A DNA stretch of 64,000 nt from Hydractinia symbiolongicarpus (Eukaryota; Cnidaria; Hydrozoa; Anthoathecata; Hydractiniidae), in contig NC_079879.1 in NCBI RefSeq assembly GCF_029227915.1, positions 20,724,501-20,788,500 of the forward strand, read 5' to 3'. Shown piece after piece: positions 31,070 through 43,386 of the stretch. The notes beneath the pieces are model-generated. The model was given only the letters and a program-made list of their open reading frames with translations, was not told where the DNA came from and did no database searches. The position numbers and the translations under genes were made by a program. How positions within the stretch are numbered: position 1 is the stretch's first letter; every line of letters begins with the position of its first letter.

Positions 31070-34000
31070 TGGTTATATTGGTAGACGTGATTGGCGAAGT
31101 AGATGTTTTTACATCATCGCGTCTCTTTAATGTTTAAAGGCGGTTGAAAAAGACAATAATGACTTGTTCGTCCATTGCGTCAAACCTTTGTTCTTGAATT
31201 TCATATGAGCTTGTTCAAAAAAGTAGCGCGGGTCCGTATTGTTGGAGACTCCATTCAATCGCGTTTTCTTCAAGAAGTTGCAATATTTGTTTCAGTACAT
31301 CTTCTTCTTTCTAAAGAAATTTGGGAAGTCGACAATAAAACGTTCATTGTTTGCCTTCTTTCTCATTGTAGTCGTAGATTAGGTCCACTGTGCATTTAAT
31401 GTTTCTCCTTATTTTCTTCCTAAAATTACCACAAAAGTTGACATGTGCCTATTAAGTATCTTCTGTCGATTGAACAAAAAAAAGCGAGCACAAATGCTGT
31501 GGAAGCAAATGACATTGAATAGGAAAATGTTATTAACGAATTTAGTAATTAAGATTCACAACACGAAGGTTGTAATTTAAACAAAAAAAGCAACTACAGT
31601 GGAAGATCAATTTAGGATCATGGTGGGTCAGGGTCATGATGGACAATCAATTTTTATTATATTTAATATGATTTCTGCGTGACTCTTGTTACTTTTTATT
31701 TTTTTTACGCACCATTGTTTTTACAAAGGTCCGACAAAATGAGAAAAATAGGTGAAACCCATAGGATACTAAAAAACATTAAACATTGACTTCATATATT
31801 TTTTTAACAAACTTGACTAACCATGTGTTAGAATCTATTATACATGCACATTTCATATCCATTGCTTTTTCTTTTATGGGACTTAACTTAAGAGCTCAAA
31901 GAGTCCCATCAGGGCTTTAGGGACCCATAATAAACCGGTCTCAATGGAATGGCTTTTAACTAGCTCAAGTACTCTGTTGATTAAACATTTCAGGAATATA
32001 ACTAGTATATTATAACTTGATATGATGACGTCAGAAATCGTTCTCACCGTTTTGAGTCGATGAAATTGGTTTGCGTGCGACTTAAAAGGATCCCATGTTA
32101 CTATCCTTTAATGGAGAGGCGAACAAAAACTATTTTGTGGCAGCCAGAAAATAAATTTTAGACGAAAGAAAAAATAAAATAGATTTCTAAATCCTAAAAT
32201 CTGCTAAGGTAACTACTATAATAACAAATTTTATAACTATATTTTATAACAAAGTATCTGTATATCTTCTTAACAACATTTTTACAAAATCTTCATGACT
32301 GTACAGGATGAAAATAAGTAGGTTTTGGATGTACTTACCAGTAGGCATCAAAAATAAGATTTCTCACTTAAGATTCTTGCGGTCCGGTTCGCGTCATAAT
32401 ATTGGTTGAACCAATCACGGGCCAGTATTCAGATTAAGCAGCCATTATGAAATGATAGACAAATGCCGTAATCACAATATTTTTGTGGCGAAACCTTCAT
32501 AAATACAATACTGGATTTTTAAAGGAATTCTTCTTTTTTTAGTCAAATTATTAATATGTTTTAGATATTACTTAATCTTTGCCATTTTGCGACATTTTAA
32601 CGCCGTTTTGCTTGTAAATTCTGTTTAATTAAGATTTCTACTGTGAAGGTTTGACCGTGAAAAGTCCACTTGTACCCTCATCGGAGAGCAACGAAAGAGA
32701 ACATTCCGACCGCAAGAATAACCAAGAATATTTTACGTACTATATAATAATAACAGCATTTAATAACCTTCGTTTAAACTTCTCTGAACTTAAAAAACGT
32801 CTATCATGTTTTAAGTCCCCTTTCCACAAAATACTACGAGCTTCGAACGATGAAGTTTGTTATGGTGAGATGGCGCTAAATTTAAATAAATATACAGACC
32901 GGAAACATTCAACAATAAATCGAACGCGCAATATGGTGGCTTCATCTTTATTCACGAATCTTTACGTTCTTTATCTTTACTTACAAAGTAAAATAATTTG
33001 GTCAGTACGTTCAGTAGTATAAAATAATAAAAATGTTCTTTACATGTTGTTCAAAATTTTTTGCTATTTTAAACTGTAAGTTTTTTTATACATTATTTTG
33101 TGCGTATTGATCCGTAACTATCACAATAAGGAAAAAAATGAGAAATATATGCCATTGTTTTTTTTAATTTAGCCACCCGTTTGATATATGAGTAAAAATA
33201 CTGAATTATATATTATTCACCACTCACAGACGTAATTAATGGTATTTTTACCAGATTGTTTTATATTTTGGGTCTGGTGTGTTGTCGTTCTGCAAAATTA
33301 TAGGTGCAAATACTGTTTTTACGTGAAAAAAATCAATTTTGTGTAACTGTACAAACTAATATCGAAACATTGCTAGCGTTTGCTTCAAGACTTTTTTATT
33401 ATGATGGCTGTAACATGTAAATTGATTTATTACAGAGCAGACCAAGCCAGTCGATCTGATCTACAAAATCAACACTGTTATCATGAACTTTTGATCAGCA
33501 GCCATGCCGTGCGCAGTTCGCCTCTTCTTTAAATAAAAGGTAAGATTTAAACTTATTAATGTTAAACTAACTTCGAGAGGCAGTAAATTGTTTTCAATAA
33601 AAAAAATAAGTATCAGCAAGCAAAATACGTATTTCAGCGACTATCTGATGCGTAAAATATACTTCAAAATGTAAAAATAAAAATTTCTTGTCAGCTATAG
33701 CATCTCTTTGTAACTTTGTTGTCTTTCACCACATATAAATTTAGATGAGAGATCGTGAGAAATATTTTCATAATTTTTTTTAGACAGTAGAAAAACATTT
33801 TTAATAAGACACAGAAAAAAAATTTAGTCATAGAAATTAATAAGATCTTCTGTTGGTTTTATTAAGAAGATTTTTCATTACGATAAGAATCATCAATGTT
33901 CAACCTATTTCTCATAGTCTGACTGCTCTCGTCGTCCCGCCGTGTAATATTGAAACAGACAGAAAAGTCTGAAACGAGTTATTATTTTTTTATCTATCTA

Positions 34001-34585
34001 TATTTAAATGTAATTGCAGCCAAATTAAAATAAGGACACAATATAAACTTTTTAAAAAGAATATTGAGTTATTCCAATTGGAAAGACTGTGGAATAAAGC
34101 ATACAACCTTGAATTTCACAGTATGTATCTTTCTTACAATATTTTTTTTGAAGTTTTTAGCCCTTTTAGCACAAAAAGTGACTTTTATGGATCTTACTTT
34201 CTTTAGGTCCCTCTCTTTCACTTTTTTCAGTTTTTTTATGTTATGGGCAGCTAACTTGGGCACCAATCTAAATTTCGCATTCGCGTTGTGAATAAAAATA
34301 CTGTAGACTCACAAAATAATACATTTAGGGTTGTATAATATATGGCGTCATAAGGGCTTTGTAATAAAACTCTTTAAGTTTGAATTCGTTAGCCAAGTTG
34401 TACTCGCCAATCTTTTTTTTTTATATAGAAAATTGTGTAGTGTCTAGTTATTGTTTCTTATGAGTAAATAAAAAGTTCGATAGAGAAGAAGCTTTTATTT
34501 CTACCTTGTTAATAGAACTATCTTGCTGCATGGTTAGGCCACTTATTTCTACCATTTTAGCTTTTTTCTACACACCTTATAATCA
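31070..34585. other. Intergenic; one dispersed-repeat segment, no convincing gene
   Basis: 32182-32330 resembles 3165-3290. A 123-codon frame at 32651-33022 has no recognisable domain. A possible 5' splice site (aaaag|GTAAGA, near 33540) could belong to a non-coding exon of the GPCR gene, but that is speculative. Confidence 0.4.
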
Positions 34586-35000
34586 TCTATATAATACAGA
34601 GAGTGTGTCTGTGTGTGAGTCTGTGTGTAATAGGCAAAGTGGATATGTTCATTTTTCTTCGATGACGACGAAAAATGTATGTCTGAAATGTTAAAATTTT
34701 TGACGTTATGGCGCGACGTCAATGACACTACTTTAACGTCAATATCTTATATTAAAATACGAAGCCATTATTACATTTACATTTCCAATTCCAATTACAA
34801 TTACAACCCACGCTCTCAAAAATTACTGACGTCACCACCTCGTCTATTTATTAAATACGAAAGTTGTGTCTGTGTCCGTCAAGGTGGATATTTCATTTGT
34901 CATAAATATTACATAAAAAATTATGGAGAAAAAAAGATACTTAGTTGTGAAATGCAGTTATTTATGTGTTAATGTAGTAATTATCTCAGTAGATTTTAGG
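34586..35000 (+). mobile_element. Helitron-type 5' end and partial body
   Basis: TCTATATAATACAGAG followed by GTGTGTCTGTGTGTGAGTCTGTG and ggcaaagtggatatgttcatttt matches the 5' portions of the elements at 36561 and 37237. No 3' terminus was found. Confidence 0.5.
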
Positions 35001-35356
35001 TTTTAAAAATATATAAAAAATTTTTCTCGCTTAGATTCTTTTTCTGGGTGCCACCAAATATTTTTGATCGCCCCTCTTTTAAGAAAGTTTGACAAGACAA
35101 CTCCAAGGAACCAGGGAAAATGCTTCTACTTAGTGAAGGTTCCACTTATCTGGGGTTCCACATATCGAGCGGCAACTGGATATTTCTCCAACTTCACTAC
35201 CAACAAAGTGTCTTAAGCAACTTGCTACCAATTTTCTTTAAATGGCTGTTGTCTGTGCCTTCTAACTGTTTCTAAGCGTTGTACAATGAATAATTACAGT
35301 TAAATGTTTATGTTATAAATGTTGTTTTTTTATTTAGGTACAAGCATTTTATTACA

Positions 35357-36376
35357 ATGGTAATAAAATGCGCTGAGGAGATACTAATGCATTCAAATGA
35401 CACATTCTATTTGGCGAGTTTAAGCAAGAGAGAAATTTTTCCAAAGACAGTTTATTTTATTTTATGCGTTCTAACCGTAATCATATACGCCATTAACTTA
35501 ACAGGAAATGCAGCAGTAATATTTTCTATTTTACTACAAAAAACCTTGAGAACTCCTATGAATTATCTTCTATTAAATCTGTCGATTATACACATTTCTT
35601 CTGGTACGAACATCCTGTTTTTCACGTTTGTTACGGATACTGGATCCGTTGTGGACACACAAAAAAGCCAAGATCTTTTATGTGGGTATAGTGAAGGAGT
35701 GGGATTTTATTCAATTTGCGCGACAGTATATTTGTTTACATTGTGTGCCATTAGCGTAAACAGGTTCCTTGCAGTCCAATTTCCAACAAAAAAAGAATAC
35801 CGAATGAACAAAAAAACAGTGATTATTTACAATGTACTCGCATGGTTTGTTTGTGCTGGTTTGGCTTCTCCATCATTCCTTTCTTTTCGTTACAACAGGC
35901 ATGTCCGACTGTGTTTGCGACAATGGAACAATATCAAACATTCATTTGTATATCGAATAATTCTTATTTTCTTTGCTGTTACAGTTCCAATAGTGTGTTT
36001 TCTCCTAGCTTTATTCGCTCTTATATGGAAACGAACGAGAAGCAGATTAAATTGCCAAAATGGAGGATCAGTGAGAACTACAACGCTTAAAAAAGCAGAG
36101 AAATTGATTGTGTTGTCGATGGTAATTTTAATCGCCTGTTGGATTCCTTTCGCGATATACTGGTGCTTATGGACAGTTGGCTACTTTCCTGGTTGCAGTG
36201 GTAGCATTAGATCTATGACATGGATTCGAGTGACGATATTATGCTCAACAATCAATGGAGCAATTGATCCATTCCTTTATACGTGTGGCAACACGAAACT
36301 AAGAAGAGCAGTGACATCATGTCGTACATGGTTGCTATCACGGACAAAAGTTTCTGCCGTAAATAATGTAACTTAG
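35357..36376 (+). CDS. Rhodopsin-class (class A) G protein-coupled receptor
   Basis: Uninterrupted 339-aa frame with seven hydrophobic segments. Landmarks: N-terminal glycosylation sites (SND, LTG region), TM1 LTGNAAVIF, TM2 NYLLLNLSIIHIS, a Cys before TM3, TM3 end ISVNRFLAV, TM4 Trp in LAWFVCAGLASP, TM5 Pro in TVPIVCFLLALF, TM6 CWIPFAIYW and TM7 AIDPFLYT, with a short basic tail. The family norm DRY is NRF, NPxxY is DPFLY, and the conserved TM2 Asp appears to be His. The ligand is unknown; cnidarian genomes hold many such orphan peptide- or amine-like receptors. Met at 35387 is an alternative start. A tttatttag acceptor (about 35337) just upstream suggests a 5' UTR intron. Confidence 0.85.
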   Translation: MVIKCAEEILMHSNDTFYLASLSKREIFPKTVYFILCVLTVIIYAINLTGNAAVIFSILLQKTLRTPMNYLLLNLSIIHISSGTNILFFTFVTDTGSVVDTQKSQDLLCGYSEGVGFYSICATVYLFTLCAISVNRFLAVQFPTKKEYRMNKKTVIIYNVLAWFVCAGLASPSFLSFRYNRHVRLCLRQWNNIKHSFVYRIILIFFAVTVPIVCFLLALFALIWKRTRSRLNCQNGGSVRTTTLKKAEKLIVLSMVILIACWIPFAIYWCLWTVGYFPGCSGSIRSMTWIRVTILCSTINGAIDPFLYTCGNTKLRRAVTSCRTWLLSRTKVSAVNNVT

Positions 36377-36560
36377 GATGTGATCTAATAGTTGGGGGCA
36401 ACGCCTTTTTTGTACTGCGGTCAGACCCGCTAGAATATTAATATTAACTGGTGTCAATGTGAAGAGAATCTCTGTACCCACGCCCTTAACTAACCCTATC
36501 TATAGTTAAAATCTACCCGAATAAGAATAATTCAAAACAGGCTCCTGTGGTCATGGTAAT

Positions 36561-36745
36561 TCTATATAATAACACGAAAATTGACAGGCAAAGTGGATTA
36601 TATTTTTTACAGTTATCTTTAAAAGCGTCTATAATAAATCCCCTATAAAAATGTTCTGTAATTTATAAACGTCTTGTTTAAGATTTTAATTGCCTAGAAC
36701 AAATCATGTGACAAAATAAATTCTGCCACAGGTTTTAAGAACTAG
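36561..36745 (+). mobile_element. Short Helitron-like element, array member 1
   Basis: It starts TCTATATAATAACACG and ends aagaaCTAG at 36742-36745, with the next 5' end following at once. The terminal hairpin is weak. Confidence 0.4.
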
Positions 36746-37236
36746 TCTATAATATTAATACAAAGACTGTCAATGCCAGAGTGAATGTCTTCATTTTCCT
36801 CTGAAGTGAATAAAATAGTTATGTCTTATTTGTTAACTTTTTTGATGTTACAGCGCGACGTCAATGCATTTAGACTGAAGGCAATGTGTTTAATAAGACT
36901 GGGGAAGCCGTTACATTGCAGTTATAACTTTAAGGCTAAATAACTTGGAAACCAGGTTACCTAAACCTAGGGTCCCAAATCCTATTCGGTATAAACGTGT
37001 TGATGACGTCATCACAGGACGTTTAAATACTTCTGCAACCGTTCGTCAAAAGTACATGATCCTATAAATTTTCTTTATCAGCCTTTCAAGCTCTAAACAA
37101 TAGAGAGGCAACAGTCAAATAAAATTTCTAATATATTTTTGTGTATGAACGGATTATTCCACGTCATCAAAATTAAAATGGCGAATCTTTTTCATTCTTC
37201 TGCCAACGTGGATTTTTTACGGGCTTTATTGATTAG
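36746..37236 (+). mobile_element. Non-autonomous Helitron, array member 2
   Basis: It starts TCTATAATATTAATACAAAG and ends AACGTGGATTTTTTACGGGCTTTATTGATTAG (CTAG mutated to TTAG). The internal sequence matches the family at 24.1 kb in reverse complement (gggtcccaaatcc, cttc(t)gcaaccgt). Confidence 0.6.
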
Positions 37237-37838
37237 TCTCTTATAATAATAATAAGACAATGTCTGTCTGTGTGTCTGTCTGTAGCAGGCAAAGTACATG
37301 TGTTCATTTTCCTTTAATATAGCCGAAAAAAATTATGTCTTATTTGTTCTGACGTTACGGAAAGACGTTAACAACATGTAATCTAATGTCAATAGCCTAA
37401 TTTAAAATAATGAAGCTATTGTAATGCACATATAACTGTGAGACCAAATAACTTAGAAACAAGGTGATGACGTCCGTTATTATGAATAAATTGGGTAAGT
37501 TTTTTGAACCTGGGTTCCCGAATCCGTTTTGGATAGACATTTCAAGCTCTAAACATTACTGACAGCAGATAAAAAAATATCGCCAAATTGTTTTTGTATA
37601 TGCACTGCTGACGTAAGCAAAACACCTAAAACAACCTATTTTCCATTACGGAGTTTTATACCGCGCAGGTATGGGCACTAGCAAAGCAGTTTATGGAGAC
37701 AAATTTTTGGTTTGTTTTCTTTTATCTCGATAGCCGGAATAAATTTCATGGTCAGTTTTTAACAGGTATTATGGTTAGTGCTGCGAAAAGAAGCAGTTCT
37801 TCTACCTAAATGGATCTCGCGCGGGGCTTATCGACCAG
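37237..37838 (+). mobile_element. Non-autonomous Helitron, array member 3
   Basis: It starts TCTCTTATAATAATAATAAG with a GTCTGTCTGTGTGTCTGTCTGT tract and ends GGGGCTTATCGACCAG (CTAG mutated to CCAG). It is head-to-tail with the preceding copy. Confidence 0.6.
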
Positions 37839-37839
37839 T

Positions 37840-39141
37840 TTTATAACCGATAGTAGCAAAGTGATAAAATTGTTACGTTCACTTTGCTTTCTTGTTAAGT
37901 GTGACCGATACGAAAATAGGTCGGATCAAGCGGTAAAGTAGTCCCACCTCGCCCTGAAGAATTACAAGTATCTTACACCATATATTTCATATAGATACCG
38001 CTTTAAAATACTTACTAGCCTGACCCCTATTAACAAGCGTATCCAATCAATATACACGTTTATTTAGTTAATAAATAAAGTTAGTTTCAGTTGAATATAA
38101 TCAATTAATGAATGAAAAAAGTAATATCGTTATCGAAAATGACGTTGAAGTCCATTCTCGAGGTCTGGGGACGACAATGATTGACGTGAAAATCATGACT
38201 TTTTAGTGCGATGATGCTATTCATGCATGCATGCTAACAAAGCATGCTGAATATAATTGTGGCAACAACTTATTTTTTGTCACCTGAATTTGGTTTTTAG
38301 GACAAAATTGATCCAAAGAATAAAATAATTTGTTTTTGATAAGAATAAATAACACAAAAAGCATGCTGAAGTTGACGTCACTTTGTCATTTCGCGGCTTA
38401 AAAAGGATGGAAAACATGATGAAGGCACTGAAGCACCTTGCCTAACTTGGTTCAAATATTAAAACCGCTTCGATTTGACAAACTTTATCATTGCAAACAA
38501 AATTTTGGTTAACGCAATTCTGAGCCTGCCTAATTTGCGAAAACCAGTTAAATTTTAATTATTGTTTTTATCTGGATAGAAAGGCAGGTGTGAAAGAGGA
38601 GAGAGATATGGAGATATAGACATATTATACAAGTTAATTAAATTCAACTATTTACAACTTTTTACATGCAAATTTGCTACTTTTAAACTGATACTTTGTT
38701 TCGCTTTTAAAGAGTTTTTAATTACATTTCCTTTCCTTTCGTGCAGTATATTTCAGCAAAAAAAATTCAATTCGACACAACCGGAACACCCTAGGAATTG
38801 GAGGTTTGGACACTAATTACCTTGGCGAAAAAAATTAGCGCGGAGAATTAACTTGAGAAAACAAAGTAATAACATGACATAACATATAAATCGATTTTAT
38901 TGTTTTTATTATCTTGCTTCAATGATAAAAAATGAATAATGAGATGATATCTTGTATGAATTTGGTACTGCAGGCATTAAAAAATCCTGGCATTGCTGTA
39001 ACTACAACCATTACCTGCGCAAATAAAACAAATAATTCTGCCGAACAGAATAATCAACTGCCTAACTTTAAAAGAAGTGTTTACAAACGTTTTTGGCCAA
39101 ACTAATTAGAGACCAGGCGCCAAACTGCCTTAAGATTCAAA
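37840..39141. other. Intergenic, no gene seen
   Basis: AT-rich, with a short catgcatgcatgc tract near 38224. It probably includes the promoter region of the SH2-like gene, but no TATA box stands out. Confidence 0.4.
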
Positions 39142-42100
39142 ATGGCAGAAGACAGTGTCGAATTAAAGTATATAAAGAGATCTGATCTGCTTCAATTTTT
39201 GGGTATTCCCAAAAAAACTAAGGTTACCTGGTAACTTTCAGTTCCCATTTTGTATGCACTTTATTTTTTTTAATTGCCCTCTCTATGAGAATATATTTAT
39301 CTTTATAAAGTGGAAGTTAATATGGCGTATTAACTGATTAAGCGACTCGGATTGATAAGTTGTACATAATACCATGTTAATGATTAATAAAGCAGAGGAC
39401 TATGAATTTATTACTTAAAGTGTTTTTGAATTGTCGCTTTAACTTTGCCATTTATTATAGTATTGACTTCCCCTGTCATTGTTACAAGGTAATTTATATT
39501 TTGTGTTGATTACAAGTATATAGATAGGTAGATACGTACCAAAAATATTCGGGAATATTACACTTTCTTTTTATTTTCTTTATTAAATTTTTTTTTAAGA
39601 TTCTAATTAAAACGAACAAAGATACAACCAGTAGCACCTAAACCGAAGCGGAAACCAATGCCACAAACAGATCGGAGACAGTTGCAGCAACCTTTACCAT
39701 CACCACTACCAAAACAATCACCGAAGTTTCTGTCAGATGTACAACAACCAATATTAATAAATAATAATTCAGGAACTGATAAAGCAGACGCAACACCTAA
39801 ACAAAGTATTACCAATGAATATCAGATAGGATTGGTAAGTAAATAATGGTGCTATGAAATATAACTAACGATTATATATACTACAAAACAAGATGAACAA
39901 GTAGGCAAAATAACTGCATGTAAAAGTAAATGATTTAGGAAGGAACAGGAAAACACTGAAAATATGATAAAAAATATTATATATAATATTTTTACAGGAG
40001 TTTTCATCGGATGGGTATGATAAGTTGTCAATTTCAATAGCTTATAGATGGTGAACTGTACCTTATATTGTGCAGTTGTAACTTAACCTATGGGACAAAC
40101 AAGGGGATAGAGCTCTCACAAAGAATCTCCTACGTAATCAAATCACAAGTAAACACGGCTTTTACTAAAAAAGCTTATATTTTTTTACTTACTTGGTTGG
40201 TTGGTAAATGTATATTCTTATTTTTCAGATGAGGAACATGGCTATGAATGCACTTCACAGTATCAAAAAGAATCTATTTATGACGATCCTCATTATTTGC
40301 AGGGTTTTACTAATTTATGAGTTACCTCTTGTGTTCTATGCTTTTGTAGGATTTGTTAAAGTAATATATTACACCTGGAAGGATAGAGTAAAGCAGTTTT
40401 TGGCTCTTCAGGTTCAGGATTCGGAATATCGAGAGTTTAACTTTCACGGTTAATACTTACCACGAATTTTTCTTTAGAAGGAGCACTGTTAGGAAAAAAG
40501 AAACCGACTGCTTTCAAGCCAGGTCAAGCTAATCAGGTAAGACATGGCTTTGACATCAAACAACAAGATGGGCTGTTTAAATGAAATTTAAAATACGGTT
40601 GGATATATCACTAAACAAGACGCCATTCAGAACAACCTCGTACTCAGGGTTTTTATAAATTTCGACGAAAACTTGCCTTAACGTAAAAACCATACAAGTA
40701 ACAGGGACGAGGGTGTTGTCTGTATGGGAAAGCGGAAAGAGAAATACTTCAACCTGCATGGCAAATTTGTGTTTTAACATTCAAAGATATTATTTAGCGT
40801 TTTTCTTTAATTTATAGGAAGTTCTCCCAAGAGATTTGAAGACACAAAAGGTGAAGGGTACGTCTTTTATATAAAAAACAAAAAGAATATAAGCCTTAGA
40901 ACAGGTTTAAAATATTTGAAGCTTTTCACATTTTTATGATTTGCTTAGATGTTTTAAAAAGATATCGCCCACCTACAGTTTTAAAGGAAGACATTTTTGT
41001 GGAACATTTTTCTGCGGAATTTATTTTTCCGATTACGGAATGTTTAAATTGCAAATGTAAACTTGTTGAAATATGTCTAATCAGAAGCAAAAAAACGTTG
41101 GATGAATTTCAAAGGAATGTAAAAAAGTGCTTTAAACGCAAACACATTCGAGACAAACAGTGGAATTCGTATTGTTTCGTGTTGCAAAATCAATAAAAAT
41201 CTAACTTCACTTCACTAAATTTTTTTATCTATATTTAGAACTTATTTCCCAAGAATATTTCACAATGTTAAAAATTTCCATTCCAGTAATCTGTAGAAAA
41301 TGAAAGTTTGCAAAAGTACGACTGGATACGAAACAAAGACAAAGCTTTGAATGCACATGTTCGAGAAATTATAAATAAGCAGTCATGTTTTTTAGAAACT
41401 GTACCTCACGATGAAGCTCTTTGGAACTATTTTTGGTTCAAATGCATATCTCAAACAGAAGCAGAATATTACTTGAAAGAACTGGGACAGGTAAATATGT
41501 CCAACCAAAGTTTGTAAAATAGATGTCGCGTTACTAGCTGGCAGCCCTGTTAGTTTGCTTTCAGTGCGTAAAATCATAGGTCCATCTTGAAAAGTCTTGT
41601 TAGAGACTAAAAGTGTTAGTCGACCCTTTTCTCTTGGCCTACAGCGGCACCAGTAATTGTGCTTGTACGACTCTCGCAGCTCAAATAGAAGCTTTTGGTG
41701 GTCCAAGGTGCTTAAATGATAACACAGTATAACTAGGGGCTTAAGAATTATAAGTTTGAAAATCTCCTCACTCCTATACCTTATTCTAGGTTCCTTTTGC
41801 TTAGATGTAGAAATAAAAAAATAATTCTAATTTAGCAAGGAGCATTTCTCGTGAAACCAGAGACAGCTTCCGATTTTCGTCTGTTTGTTTATCACAGAAA
41901 ACGCATTGCATAGCTTCGGTAATATTTATCATTTTACACCGTCAATAAAACCTGGCATACCGTTTTTATTCGCACGATCGCCTGCGATCGCAGCAAGGTT
42001 GTGTGTTACTTTTACTCATTTGAGGAGCTCATTCGAGTGAATACAGTGTTAGAAAATAATCGAATTCAGAAGAACAACAAATGTACGAATGTTTTGCTGA

Positions 42101-42422
42101 ACAAAACTTTTGACATTTTAAAAAAGTTCGTCACCCCATGCGACTTTATTTGCAAGATTAGTTTTTAAGAATTATGCGCAATTGGCTAAATTAAATTTTG
42201 CGAAATTTTCAGGCGTTAGGGGGGGATAGCGGTTTTATTAATTTAGCCACGGTGGACGACTACACGAAACTGTACACGTTTTATAATCTTAGCATAACAA
42301 AAGAAGATAAATACGACTACTTTATCCTGGAAGGTCACCATGGACATACCAGATCTCATTTTGTTCTACCGAAAACAAGCCATCAGATTAACTCGCTCAA
42401 ATGTTTTACTGACGCTCACTGA
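39142..42422 (+). CDS. SH2-domain adaptor-like protein (SLP-76/BLNK-like layout), exon model partly uncertain
   Basis: Candidate exons: 39142-39220 (start ATG in a good context, MAEDSVELKYIKRSDLLQFLG) and about 39624-39834 (Pro/Lys/Gln-rich, PVAPKPKRKPMPQ). A Tyr-rich exon near 40230-40310 (EEHGYECTSQYQ, SIYDDPHY) follows. Then come a short exon about 40818-40859 (EVLPRDLKTQK), one starting about 40950 (DVLKRYRPP), 41297-41490 and 42213-42422. The last two join in phase and form an SH2-like domain: WFKCISQTEAEYYLKELG, then GDSGFINLA, YNLSI and a final HQINSLKCFTDAH. Pro-rich and Tyr motifs before a C-terminal SH2 are typical of immune-type adaptors. The FLVR arginine is missing (FINLA). Exact joins in the middle are unsettled. 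Confidence 0.5.
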
Positions 42423-43386
42423 AAGAAAATATCTTAAAGACAACCGTGCTTGCGTGTTGAAGAGAACTGCGTGTAAATTAAAACTCCGGTGTGACGTCCA
42501 TAACATGACAGCGGGATTGTATGGACGCAATAATTTGATATAATTCGTTAAAAACTTCATACTTTGTTATGAGCGTTATTATTATCCGTATAGTCAAGAA
42601 AATATTAAAACTTCCGTTAGCATTTTTCTTAGAGAACTGAACTCAACTTTATTTCAATAATTCTGTAAATAATGGACGATTTTAAGCGTAACCCAAAAAT
42701 CGGGAAAATGTAAAAACCTAAAAGTATGTTAATCCTATACGGTCCTAGGAAGCAGGGATGGATTCCGAATACAAAACAACACAACTTTATTTCACCAAGG
42801 GGAATAATTCTGTAAATTTTGGACATGTCATTAATCTGATTTCCCGATTTTTACCATTTTTACCCGAAAAATGATAATTCACTCTGGGACTAAGGTAATT
42901 AATTTTAAAGCAAATAATGGTATTTTCGACAAATTCAAACTTCCGATGATATAAGTAAATATTTATTGCTGGCATTTTGCGAATAGGGCTAAATATGGCA
43001 CCGTTTTTATATATTTATATAACACGAACGTTATAGAGTTATCAATGTTATCAAGTGCTAAAAACACTAAAACAAGTGTTAGCAAGCCTTAAACTGTAAA
43101 AAGTTGTTAACATTTTTTTCATCTGTAGACATATAATGTAAAATAAGTATAAAATAATTAAACATAAAAAAATGTATTATTTTAAATATTATTTAATTGT
43201 GTGCATCTTTTTTATACGTTCCCAGATACTCCTGTATCTGGGAAGTTATAAAGTGGCTACTCCCTATTTTAGTCCAAAAGTAACTCGTCAATTCTGAAGC
43301 ATGTTGCAACATTGACGCCTGACGATTGTTGTAATATGTCGCGTAACGCCACCACCCTAACTCCTTTTCTTTCGCGAAGTTTCCTT
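42423..43386. other. Converging 3' ends of the SH2-like and BCKDHB genes
   Basis: AT-rich, no coding frame of note. It should hold both 3' UTRs, but polyadenylation signals are not distinctive. Confidence 0.4.

Noticed and set aside
32651-33022. 123-aa open frame
   Set aside because: Composition and lack of motifs suggest chance; no paralogue seen.
34064-34291. Opposed 75-aa and 65-aa frames, one Lys-rich
   Set aside because: Simple AT-rich complementarity; neither resembles a known family.
40208-40453. 81-aa hydrophobic frame in the SH2-like gene
   Set aside because: Overlaps a Tyr-rich exon in another frame with better protein character, though phase alone does not exclude it.
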